Source of the DNA: Ignelater luminosus
Taxonomy: Eukaryota; Arthropoda; Insecta; Coleoptera; Elateridae
Direction of reading: 5' to 3'
DNA: 64,000 bases
Assembly: GCA_011009095.1 (NCBI GenBank)
Contig: VTPC01090432.1
Coordinates: 1-64,000, forward strand
Shown here: piece by piece, positions 1 to 10,783 of the stretch
How the letters are laid out: each line of letters opens with the position of its first letter
How positions within the stretch are numbered: the stretch's first letter is position 1
Notes under the pieces: model-generated
What the model was told of the DNA's origin: nothing
Seen by the model: only the letters and a program-made list of their open reading frames with translations
Database searches by the model: none
Translations under genes and position numbers: made by a program

Positions 1-2150
1 TTTTTAGCGGTGAGGTCGTCACAAAGAAGAAGACGTAAACCTACTATCTCTACAACTTTAAAAGTGTTTGGTAAAGAGAACTGGCAGAAGAGCCTAGAAA
101 CGTTGAACCGGATGTCCTAGTCCAGCTCCTGCGTTAGGCTGCTACAAACTGAAATTTCTCTTGAAGTTCTCCCTGAGAACTCGAGGTAAACAGTTATTAG
201 AGTCAGTTTGGCTGCTTCCAACAGTTCTATTTTGTTATTTGTATTAGAGACTTATTATTAAACATTCAATTAGAACTATAATAAGAAAAGCAAATTTGGA
301 CCATCAGTTATTTCTCTTTTCCACGCAGGATTGATATTAACAAAGAATGAAAAAGTACTCGGGCGTTTTCTAAAGTTTTTTTAATTCCCATTCGAATTTT
401 CTTTTTCGAATTTCAATTGAACTATTATATAACATTTTATGAACTTAATAACGGCGTCTGTTTACATATCACATTTTAGGAAATGCTGTTAGATTACTCA
501 GAATTAAAAAGGAAATCTTATAGCGTTGTCACCTAGGTTTTGATAAAAACCTAAAAGGTTATATCTTTAATATCCGAATGTTACTTTAAAATTTTATTTT
601 ATTTCAATTAATTATAAATAAATAAATAAAATAAAATGTTGTTTCATGTTTGCATACACTTTTATTGCAAATTAATTCTTCAGAACTGCTTAAAATTAAA
701 AAGTAAATGCATAATGTACATACCTAATGTAATTTCACCGCAAGATTTACATGTAAATTAATAGTTTATTAATAGTACCACTGAGCAATTAATAATTCAA
801 TCTGTATTTTGAGTACACTATCAGTTTCTTTGATAACATGAAAAGCAAACCAAGTCATAAAGTACAGAATGTAAACCTCTAAATTCATATAGGGAGAGGA
901 CATCATTTCATTAACTACCTAACTTGGTCATTGAGTTTGTAACTTATAATGGCTAGGGCAATTAATACCCATCTAGTGAAATTATTGGTCATGAAGATGA
1001 CTTCAATCTATTCAAGCATGTTGTTATAATCACCCACGTAACAGCTTTAATGAAAAGTAACTTTTAAAATTTCAAATTAATCTGTTTGATGAAACCATAC
1101 AATTTACCAAAGTTAGTTCAATTTTCAGACGCACCTGCATGCAACTGCATAATTCAATTCAACTGCAGTGTATTTAGTTTCACGCCAGAAGTTTGTTCGC
1201 GCAAACACCCGCGAATTCACTGTGTATGTGTATATAAATGCCGTAATTCTAAACAATTAACGAGCTGTTTATTCAGCTCAGTCATCAAAGCAGGCTTTCC
1301 AAATTATATCAAACTAGAACTGTTCCGGTATTATTTTATTAGGTTTCTCATACTTTACTTACATCTATTATAATAATTTATAAATTGACGTAACATTAAT
1401 TAAAGATAAAGATAGGAACTGGAAATTATACAAAATGTATAATTGTGCTCTTGTCATCCTTTATGTGATGAGGGTCAATTTTCATGAAAACGATACCCGC
1501 AATTACAATTTGAAAACCTTTTAAATGCCTGTTTTATCATTTAATGATTTTGTTCGTTCTATTCAGTACTGAAATTGTTTCAATGAATTTCAGTGCATGA
1601 ATGTACCTGTCATGCAAATCTAATTTCCATATAATATTTCTATTGAGGAATGATCACGATAAAGAGGTCATGTTATAAAATTAACAAAATTGTGAACTAA
1701 ATTATAATAAAAAGTGCTAGTAGTAGTTTTTGCGCTTTTTAGTGTAAGGTTAAATATAGCTAATTATAACTATAATAAAGCAAACAATAATTCAGGACAG
1801 GATCACCACGATCCTATCTACAATTTCAGGTGGGAAGCGTTTACGCAAATCTGGATATATGTTGAATGTCTGTTTTATTTCTTCTATTGTAGGTTAAGAG
1901 TTTTACTAGAGAGAAAACTTGATTTGGAGGTTAAGAGAGAAAAACGGGCTTTTTTTGAATAGAATATAAAATTCCAAAAGAGGGATTCTTTAGTTAAGAT
2001 TTTAATTGAGTAACTTGGGTTAAGTGATCGATTTCTTATGACATGCTATTTACCAGTGTTAGCTTTATTTTAAATAAACACAAAAATAACACTTTGAGAA
2101 CTTTAATTAAATTATAAAAATAAGAGTAACAGGTTTAGGTTATGAAAAAA
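1..2150. other. AT-rich stretch without a recognised gene
   Basis: I find no domain, RNA gene or repeat that I recognise. Short open frames exist, for example 1086-1373 and 1714-1962 on the plus strand, but they match no family I know, have no supporting splice or promoter signals, and fit what AT-rich non-coding DNA yields by chance. Tracts such as 589-635 are simple A/T-rich runs. Confidence 0.5.
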
Positions 2151-2159
2151 AAAACAAGG

Positions 2160-2640
2160 CCGATTCTCGAGTTCCTTCGTTACTTGCTCTTTGGACATGC
2201 GTGCTCAGGCAACGTTCTTCCACTCCGGATCGCTAACACGATCATCCTGACGATGAGACGTCCTCGGATCATCCTCGCTTGGTCCTTCCTAACTCACAAT
2301 CCTCTGGGAGACGTTTAGGGGCGGCTCGGTTTCGGTTTTCTAGTGGCACAGAAACAGATTCATTGAAGGCACCGAATTTATCAATAACTAATCCAGCCGT
2401 CTATAAATGCGATGACATAATCACTACTAACTCATTTATATCCCTCAAATAAGTAAAGGAAAGCCGTAGAGTTTTCTAGTTACCCTAAACCGTTCCTCAA
2501 ACTTCTGCCAAGCCATACTAGCTCATAACAAAAAGTCTAGAAATAGACTCTACAACAGTCAACCATAGCTTGACAGAGGCTACTCAACAGTTTCAGCCAT
2601 AGCTCATCAGGAGCTACTCAACAATTTTAACATTCATTAA
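2160..2640 (-). other. Possible LTR or 3' region of the Gypsy fossil
   Basis: This lies immediately downstream, on the minus strand, of the integrase fossil, where a 3' long terminal repeat would be expected. It is less AT-rich than its surroundings. On the minus strand there is a TATAAA-like motif near 2430-2440. Two imperfect direct repeats of about 30 bp (2561-2590 and 2595-2624, period 34) share CCATAGCT and CTACTCAACA blocks. I cannot find a second copy in the window, nor clean TG...CA ends or a polypurine tract, so calling it an LTR is inference from position and promoter-like composition. Confidence 0.3.
2561..2624. repeat. Two-copy 34-bp-period direct repeat
   Basis: Copies at 2561-2590 and 2595-2624 share CCATAGCT and CTACTCAACA, with mismatches between. 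It sits in the possible LTR region of the Gypsy fossil, where short internal repeats are common. Confidence 0.6.
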
Positions 2641-2662
2641 CGCAAATCATCCCAAACACACG

Positions 2663-3830
2663 TCACCCGGCAAAAAATCGTCCAAAAATTCCAGACAGTC
2701 CTGTGGACACCAACCCTTTCTGCCACAACCGCATCTGAAATGCAGCGGCTCTGATTGAACGGGTAGATTCCGATGCATCGCTCACTTTTCGTAACTCATA
2801 GCGGTCATTAGGGAGGACAGTAACAACCTTATACGGCCCCGCCCATCCATTCATAAGTTTACGAGGTTTTAATGCTTCTCGTTTAAGGAAAACGTAATCG
2901 TTGATAGCAAATTTTGAAAGTGCTGTCAAAGATATCTGCGTCATCTGTTGTACGGTATTCTGCTGCAAACGCATGTTGATAAAATCACGCCATTTTTCGC
3001 GTTGTAATGTCGAGATCGGTATCTTATCATTGGAGACTTGCTTGATGATACGGTCAGTTTCTGGCAGCTGAGAATCACAACCAAATATGAGTTGGAATGG
3101 AGTCTTCTGTGCTGTTTTGTGCATTGTTGAATTGATAGTTAACTGAAGGCGGGATACCAATTCGGCCCAATTTGTTGCAACGTCGGCTTGAACTCGTAGA
3201 AGGTTTGCTATAAACTGTATATAACGATTGGCCTGCCCATAGGGTGCTATAAAATGCCACTCAATATCCCATTTCACAAAATCGGAATGAGATTGAAGAG
3301 CCTTGAGCGATGTACCATTATTCAAGCCGGAGTCAAAACCAAAAATATAATATTGGACAGACAATTAACAAGTTTGTCAGTTTTCTGTCCTCTCAAAGCA
3401 TACAGAAAGTAGTACTTAAAATACGTAACTACTGTCACAAAAATATGCGTAAATTCATCTTCCGTAGTAGGCAAGGGTCCGAAACAGTCAATATGTATGG
3501 TATAAAATGGTATAGGTAACTTAGCAATAGAATGAACACTATACGGAGTAGAGTGAGAAATTCGTTTACTCGTTAGACAAGTGAGACAATGATTAACGTA
3601 GCGTTTTATAAATTGTCGCATCTTAGGAAACCAGAAATGCGATATTAAGCCAGCCAATGTCTTGTCTACACCAATAAGTGACTGACCTTGCATTTTTAGG
3701 CAAAAAATATTGGATAATGGGTTCTGAATTTATAACGCTAACATAACATAAAGTGTTCCCGACAACACAAAACTGTTTAGATGTTTCATGTCGATTTCGG
3801 GGTAATAGCATGCTGCCACTTTGAAAATAA
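2663..3830 (-). pseudogene. Ty3/Gypsy retrotransposon integrase fossil
   Basis: This is the C-terminal part of a Ty3/Gypsy pol polyprotein, which inserts the element's cDNA into the genome. On the minus strand, 3693-3322 carries the zinc-binding N-terminal region (GVDKTL, WFPKMRQFIKRYV, CLTC) and the start of the catalytic core with the first Asp in HIDCFGPL. The frame then shifts near 3320-3364, and 3364-2663 carries the rest of the core, a long alpha-helical segment, and a C-terminal domain with GPYKVV and NDRYELR. The second catalytic Asp seems kept in FDSGLNNGTS. The segment that should hold the catalytic Glu reads APYGQANRYIQ, so the Glu has been lost. The first zinc-binding His also looks lost. 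A further shifted frame (3830-3623) looks like the linker upstream of the integrase. No protease, reverse transcriptase or gag is seen further upstream. It is non-functional. Confidence 0.85.
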
Positions 3831-3878
3831 CAACGAAAACATCTAGAAAAAAGCCCTTTTTTTAATTTTGCAATTTTC

Positions 3879-4240
3879 CACGACCAGGTTGGTTTTTCCG
3901 GAAAACTAATATTGGATTCGTGATCAGCGACCCAAAAAAACTGTCTAGAACCCATTTTCGAGCGGAAATTCCAAAATTTTTTCCAATTTTCTACGGCCAG
4001 GGTGGTTTTTCCGGAAAACTAATATCGGATTCATAATCAGCGACCAAAGAAACCTCATAGAACACATTTTCGAGTTAAAATTCAAAATTTTTACAAACAA
4101 GAAAAATTTTCCAGAAATTAGGCCAAATTATCCGTTTTTCCACGGCCAGGTTTACTTTTCCGAAAAACTAATGCCGGATTCGTGATCAGCGACCCAAAAA
4201 ACCTCCCAGTAGCCATTTTGAGCTAAAATTCACACATTTT
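3879..4240. repeat. Three diverged tandem direct repeats
   Basis: Three related units begin at about 3879, 3991 and 4140, spaced 112 and 149 bp. Each has the same order of blocks: an ACG(A/G)CCAGG box, TTTTCCG(G/A)AAAACTAAT, GGATTC(G/A)T(G/A)ATCAGCGACC, an A-rich run followed by CCT or CTG, then a CATTTT(C)GAG box and AAATTC. The spacing differs because the third unit is preceded by extra T/A-rich sequence. This looks like a short, aged satellite or minisatellite array rather than coding DNA. It abuts the upstream end of the Gypsy fossil. Confidence 0.75.
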
Positions 4241-4259
4241 CACAAATAAAAAGATTTCC

Positions 4260-7200
4260 AGAGAGGGGGTGGTTAAAAGGGTTGATTTCGCGATTTGGGT
4301 CAGAAGGGGGGGCGTGGGGAGAGGTTTTAATAGTCATGAATGACTTTGGGGTCACTTTGAACTCATTGCAAAAAAGAGTTTTCAAATTTGTGCTGAGTGT
4401 TTTTTTTTATTCTCCCAACTCATTGACTCGACTATAAAGAATGATTAGATTCGATAGCTATTACCTTGCGATTAGACCTAAAGAACTTCAGAAAACATTT
4501 CACCAGCTATTAGGTAACCTAAAACATCGTAACGGCCTTTTTGCCGCATAACTATCGTACATTAGTTCCTTGTTGATTTAGGCTACAAAAAAAGTGTTCT
4601 CCTTGGTTCCCTGGTAGTTTTTCTTTTAGATACGGTGTGTAGGTGGGGCTGTCTGACGATATTCTCACTTTACCTTCGAACATTAATTATTTTGGCTTGC
4701 CTATCTTTGTCTTGTGTTTTTCCATGCACTTTCTCTTTCTATTTATGAATGTGGTTTTTCTGTCTTACAAGCTACTGTGTGTGAATACCTTCTGGAATCC
4801 TTATTTATACTTTACTAACTTTAATATTTTATTAGTTATTTTTATTTCGTGTTTTCTTTGTGCCTTAATGTTGTGGAATACAAATAGAACAACTCCAACT
4901 CTCCTCTGTTATCGGTATATTTTAATCATAAAAAATTGGTTCCTTTGTGTGCTTCTCCCTATGTTAAGTGAGGTTGAACTGATTTACTAGTCTGTGGAAG
5001 CTTCTGTGAGATCATCTGACCTCTTTCTGTGACGGTTAGCCTTATCCCGAGGTTCCAAAAAGGCCTCTCCTATCTTTCTGTGGTTTTATTTGAAGTTGAA
5101 CTTTTTTAATGGGTGGATTTGACCACGTAAAACCGAGGAGAACTTTGGTGTTAAAAGGGAGATGTCAGATATAGTTGGTGAAAAGGATTAATTTTTTGTG
5201 TTTTCTATTCTTTGGAATGTAACGGGATGTGTTGCAGTTAAATGAAGAAAAAGATTTTGGCACATTCATGAGAGCCAAAGCCTAAAAGACGGATATTGAA
5301 CTTTACGATACATTTTACAAAACGAATTGATTTTATTTAAGCATTTTTATCAGTTCCTTTTTATTTCCAAAAAAGTAAGTCTTTGTTGATTTCTAAGAAA
5401 TCATACAGCAGCTTTCAAGGTCACTAAAAATTTTCGTACATTAGCCAAACAAAGAGACAAAATTAAGATTAGTTTGTATACTTTTTAAATTTCTTAATTT
5501 TGGTACGTAAGAGAATTTTTATTTATAAACACGGAAATTTTATACAATGCCTTTGTGCTGCGCCCTCAAGGTAGTTAACTTTACCCGTTAAGATGAAGGA
5601 GAAAATCTCCTTTAAAGGGCTAACGACTACTACAGGTGTTAGTGTGGTTGTCAGAAAGCGTACGCAAGTTTTAGTAGTAAACTCGACATAATTATGCAAG
5701 TCCTTTTCTCTCCCTTTGTAGGTACAAATAAATTATTGTTCCCCTTATTTTTCTTCTAGAAAGGTTAATTTTATTTGACGTCAGAGCAATTTCCGTCTCC
5801 GCACTTTTCAGATCTGCCCTACGCTTTTCTACTTTTTTTCCTTAAACTAATGAAAGTGTTTTGTTTATAGCAAAGAAAATTACACGCGCACTACGCATTG
5901 TGTATATATCGTTGTTTCTAGGCACAGACATTTACAAAAGAGCACACGTGAAAGCTTATATCAGTTACAGAGAACTACTTCAGAAATTTCCACACATAGT
6001 AGATATATACAGGAAACTCGGGATTATTTTTAAAGCGTCACCTTCCAGCAAGGCCTTTTCTCTAAATGTAAATTGCACGAAGAAGTTTCAAACTTGCGTA
6101 TATGTAAGCACTTGAATGTAAATGTCAGAACATGCAGTTTGTAATTTCGAATTTACATTTTGCTGCAGAACTTTCATCGAGAAATTTGTTAATTTAAACT
6201 TTATCAAGTAGCACTAGCTGATGAAAAAGTTTTAATTTGCTCTCTGTGAAAAGATCATAACTGATATTAATCTTGAAATTAGAAACTTGTTAGTCTGTCT
6301 TTTGTTTCGTTTTTATAACGTAAATGAACTGGAATTGCTGTGTTCGTTGCCATTAAAGTAGTAAATTAAGAAAAACTTTTTTTGCCAAAAGGAAGAATTA
6401 GAAATCTTGTCTGTTTAGTTTTCTATTTGATCTTGAGTGGTACAATCCTCTACATCTCCTTCTTCTGTTGATCAGAACGTTTTCTTAGGGAAAGCTCTAA
6501 ATCTTTAAGAAATCGAAAATGAGTTTGTCTACAATTCTTGCTGTTGATTGATAACCATTGTATTATTCTGTTTGTCTTGACTATTTATGTTTCAGGTTAA
6601 GCTTCTTTATATATTGTGGAAGGTAATTTATCTAATTTCTGTCGGCAATTAGTTTTCAAAAAAAGATTAGAAACTTTCTACACTTTCATATTATCTGGTA
6701 GAACAATAAATGTACAGATGCATAAATTTAAAGGAAGTAGTCATGCATCAAACACTCACAGCTGTTTAGCTCATTATTGAGAAAGAAATGCTTTCAATAT
6801 CTTTGTTGTACATTCTTACAACTATTTGAATGTAGTATTTACTGTTAATCCTGTTATTGTATTTTCCTAATATTCATTGACAATTGCCATTCTTAAAAGA
6901 TAAGTGCCGTATTGCGCCGTTAACTAAATTGCTTTGTCTTTATTTAAAATTTAAAAATCAAACGTCGTGAAATATTTTAAAGACAAATTAATAAGTTAAC
7001 GTTTATTGGTTAAAGCACCGTGTTAAACTTTTTTTTTAATCTTCGTGGAAACCTATTCAGTTTCCCTGGACCACCAACAAGAAGATTTTATGAAATAGAG
7101 TTATTTTGGCATTACAACGTATATCTTGTATTGTAATTTTATTAGAAGAGAAATACCAGAATAATATTAACTTTCGAACTCTTGATTACCTTGAAATAAT

Positions 7201-7340
7201 AGCAAATCGCTGAGCTCAACTAAGGCCATCATTAACCATTATCTCAATCACTAGTTGGTTTCGTACGATTTTCGATTACTTTAATGGCTAGTCATTTTGT
7301 ACGGTCAATGACTAATTCGATCCTCAATCAAAGCAAGCAA
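4260..7340. other. Stretch without a recognised gene
   Basis: It begins with a G-rich patch near 4264-4325 on the plus strand, then turns AT-rich. A plus-strand open frame at 4643-4990 (115 codons, very rich in Leu, Phe, Tyr and Cys) would be almost wholly hydrophobic. It has no recognisable family and no promoter or splice context, so I do not call it a gene. A second open frame at 5861-6115 is likewise unassigned. No element termini were recognised. Confidence 0.4.
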
Positions 7341-7734
7341 GCAAGATCATAGCTACATTCGAAAGCTAGAGGCGCGAGCTCTACATTTAAGGGCGGACGT
7401 CGTGGGCATCAACTCTGCTTGTGTGGTTATAGCTGCAATGACGGAATAAAATGACGGTGGTTTTCAGCAGGTTCGGTTTGATTCTTCATATTCAGAACCA
7501 AGCATACAGGCGTCCTAGTTTGCACGCCAGAATTCTCAATCTTTCAATGGAGTTTCGAAACGTCATCCACAAGGCCCGTGTGGTAATAAAAGGGCGAAGA
7601 GAATTCACTCTTGGGAAACGCCGACTCACGGGTTGTACATCCTGGACATAGCCTGGTGCACTCAATGTTGTCAGGCGGACAAATAACTGCTGCTGCTCGA
7701 GAACTATTGAAGGATCTGGAAGTTGCAGGTAGGA

Positions 7735-7945
7735 AACCCGTGGTGAACGGCAAAGGGCACTCCGGTTTCACCGTCGGTGCCGTCCTTGCGAATGTTTCGA
7801 AACTTGGTTAAGGACTTTTTAAGATGAGTTTCGGATATGGCGAGAATGTGAATGTGATCCGTGAGGACCAAATTTCCAACTAGCAGGTGTTTGTTGCGTC
7901 AATCGTTTAGATTAACAATTACGACACGGACGTCTTGAGCCATTG
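7735..7945 (-). pseudogene. LINE A, start of ORF2 endonuclease domain
   Basis: Read on the minus strand from about 7943, the translation starts QDVRVVIVNLND, then a stop, then RNKHLL, and continues into HIHILAISETHLKKSLTKF. This is the opening of an APE-type endonuclease of a non-LTR retrotransposon: the Asn of the VNLN block and the Glu of SETHL are metal-site residues of that family. It continues to GVPFAVHHGFP and then becomes unreadable. The domain nicks target DNA to prime reverse transcription in autonomous LINEs. It lies just downstream of the gag-like ORF1 at 8062-8710 in the order expected for a Jockey-like element. Down to about 7340 further remnants may exist, but I cannot assign them. 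Confidence 0.7.
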
Positions 7946-8061
7946 TTAACAGTTAACTAAATATGGAGATTTTAGGGTAGATTTGTTAGGAAAGGGGCTT
8001 AGGAGAACAATACGTGGGCCTGGTTTCCGGGGTAGGCTGCTTTGACTTGGAGGCCAAAGAT

Positions 8062-8710
8062 CTAGGTAATTCTAGGATACAGGACTTTATGGTCACATTG
8101 GTTCAGGAAAAGGTTAAGAAATAAAGTGACAAAAAAGGATAAAAAGTTACGGATGCCTGAGATAGAAAGATCGCACACGGACACACGGTTGGGACAACAA
8201 AGGGAAAAGACGACGTGATCGCCCTTTTTAGAATGCATTGTGGTGGGCAACCCGCAAACGTCACCAGTAGAAGTTCTAACCACGCACTCCAAAGGAGGGA
8301 TGGTCGAACTTGACACATTTGTTGTACTGGACCGGTTGAGCCTTGAGGACGTGAGACAGCTCGGCCGGATACGTGTGATTGAAAATTCGGACTCCCTTCC
8401 TAGGACCGGGTGTGGTTAGCACACGCAAAAGCATCGTTTTGCGAACCGAGAAAAACGTTACCTGCACACAGAGAGCGTTCATAACGTTGTTCAAGGTGAC
8501 GTCGAGCTTGACACTACGAATGACACATGAGAAAGAGACGAATTTGAAGAGACGTGGCAGATGGTTTGGGGCTTTGGGTGTCGTAGTGGAAATTCGAACA
8601 TCAGGGTAGCAAGCCTGGCTCATGTCATCAGACGCAAACAGTACTGATACAAGCAGACCACAGACTTTCTTGAATGTAGTAGTCAGAGTTTTTATCCGTC
8701 TAGGACACAA
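8062..8710 (-). pseudogene. LINE A, gag-like ORF1 with zinc knuckle
   Basis: The minus-strand frame from 8710 to 8276 ends in YPAELSHVLKAQPVQ followed by a zinc-knuckle-like YNKCVKFDH. The reading frame then changes within 8276-8316 and continues in the frame that gives PPLEC and, further on, CGLPTTMHSKKGDH. Across the shift the spacing fits a CX2CX4HX4C knuckle whose first Cys is now Tyr. That layout, plus the YPAE...QPVQ lead-in, is typical of ORF1 proteins of Jockey-like LINEs, RNA-binding proteins that coat the element transcript. The upstream part (positions 1-100 of the frame) is degenerate. The LINE class is fairly secure because the endonuclease start lies directly downstream; the clade is inference. 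Confidence 0.6.
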
Positions 8711-9319
8711 TGGTGGCCAGTTAAAGTTACTTTTGCTTGTTAAAAAAAGTTTTTCTTTTGATTTTCAATTGATAACGACTAATGCGTCCAACCGAGTTGA
8801 ATTTTAATTAACAGTAATTGGTAGCAATAAAATAGAAAGAAAATTCTTGGTTGGTTCTTCGAAATTCCCACAAAATTTGCGGGCTATCTTAGGGATACTG
8901 CGCAAGTTGAGTCGCAAGCGATATGCAGTGTAGCCTGACACATGGTAGTATAAATCTTGAAACGGATTCTACACAATCAGAGGAAAAGCATAAAGTCAAT
9001 CTAACAATCTAATTGATCTTGCTTAGCTAGAAGAAAACGAAAGGAAAGAAACCTTATTGGACCTTGAGCAGCGAGAAACATAGGGTGATGATATTTCTGC
9101 ACAGAAATCATTCAGCAGGGTAACAGTGATGGAAACAAGAGCTAGAGCAAAAGTAATCATCCCAACGATTGAAAGTATTACGTACTCTCTCAAACGTTTC
9201 CTGCATAACAATAAACTAAATCGGGGTTTTTACACATTCTCCTGATTCTTCAGGTTAATAGTAACAAATCGAAGCTTGATTTTAAATAAAAGAGTTTGAA
9301 CACAAATTACGCTATTTTG

Positions 9320-9430
9320 TGGCAACTGCGCATGCTCAGCGCTTATTGGAGCCCGCTATTTTCTAGCAGATAAGAGCGCGAATATCGTATACGATAAATC
9401 AGTTTATAAGGTCGGGCAGCTGTGGCGTGT
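9320..9430. promoter_or_regulatory. Candidate regulatory patch with NRF1-like site
   Basis: Within AT-rich surroundings this patch carries TGCGCATGCTCAG (9327-9339), close to the palindromic NRF1-type motif, a perfect 14-bp palindrome TATCGTATACGATA (9383-9396), and a TATAAG followed by GC-rich GTCGGGCAGCTGTGG (about 9405-9425). The local clustering of CpG and palindromes suggests a promoter or enhancer, but no downstream exon can be supported, so this is inference. Confidence 0.25.
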
Positions 9431-10730
9431 TCTTGAAAGAAGACATTTTGACTATATTCTGACAGTTACCAATTTATTAATAGTAGGTGAACAAATTTAA
9501 AACGCGTTTGGATTGTATGTCGATTGTTTGCTCAAATTCTTTAAATGCTACATGCTAACTAAATTCTTATCGTAAATGGTAACGTGACTTTACCGTTAAC
9601 GGAAAGTTTAACGTGAATTTGCTCAAGCTTTCTATTAACTGTGTAGGAGTACAGGAAGAACGGTCGCGTCAAGAAGTTTTAATGTGTCACGCTTTACAAA
9701 CTAAACCCTTATGCACTGCGTAATTTTAAGTATCTCAAAACCAGCTGACGCAATTCCTGTGTTAAACGCTTAAAACGGCCTAATCGTCGTGCGCAATGTT
9801 TATTTGCAAGAAATTAGAAACTCGGTGATTGAGATGTAGCGGGATAACCTCGTGCGGCTGGGGCTTTTGATTACAAGGCAAATTTAACTCTGGGTCTAGA
9901 TATGTATTCTTTTATGTGAAAACAGAAGATTCAGGTCTAGATTTTTATATCTACTCTAAGTTTAGTTGTGGTAACATGGCGTCCACCTTGCTTGTATTTG
10001 TAAAGTTCGTCAAGAACACAATTTAGATTTTTAAAAGTATTAGGGGGTCAGTTGAAAAGGTGATGTAATGCATAGTTATTCATTTTAATCTAAATCGTTC
10101 ACTTGAGCAGATTTTTCATGATGGAGTAGGATCAATGACGTAAGCATATAGATGTGCACTCATTAATGTTGCGATAATGTTGTACGAAGGATTAAACATA
10201 TGTGAAAACTGAGATGTTTCGGAATTTAATACAGCAATTATGATTTAAAGAAATGGAGGATCATAAGGAGAAAAGTGCTTGACTTCTATAGTATCATACG
10301 GTTCACGGAAGCCTAATCGATTAAACTGACAAATAAATATATTTTCACTCTTATAGCAGAGTCTTGTCTTAAAAGGGTATTAAAAATTACGATCCGATAG
10401 CTGTGACCTTCCTTTGTGAGCTTCAAAGATCATTCCACTTGCTGTTTATAAAACTACGTTTTATACTCCTTGTTTATCTCAACCATTATTGATACTTTGA
10501 AACTGCAACTAAAAGAAAAACAAGTTTAGCAAGTGTTAATTATGTCAACAAGCTAACAATTTATATAAAAGGGTTTGTTGACGATGACATATTTAGAGCT
10601 TAAACAGCTCTTACCTGCCATACACGTTTCCACCCACACTTTATTTACTTTAACCGTAATAATCCTCATTAATCTCCACGTAAAGCAGAATTTTGTACTA
10701 TTCGATCAAACAATAAGCTTTAATTATCTA

Positions 10731-10783
10731 TGTTTGTTTATTTGTCTGTTTATTTGTTTATTTATTTATTTATTTATTTATTA
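10731..10783. repeat. (TTTA)n / (TTTG)n microsatellite
   Basis: A run of TTTG/TTTA tetranucleotides, pure TTTA from about 10757. It translates as an artificial Leu/Phe/Ile-rich tail in one plus-strand frame, which is not a protein signal. Confidence 0.95.

Noticed and set aside
4643..4990. 115-codon hydrophobic open frame, possible membrane protein or receptor fragment
   Set aside because: No family resemblance, no flanking splice or promoter signals, and a composition that AT-rich DNA yields by chance.
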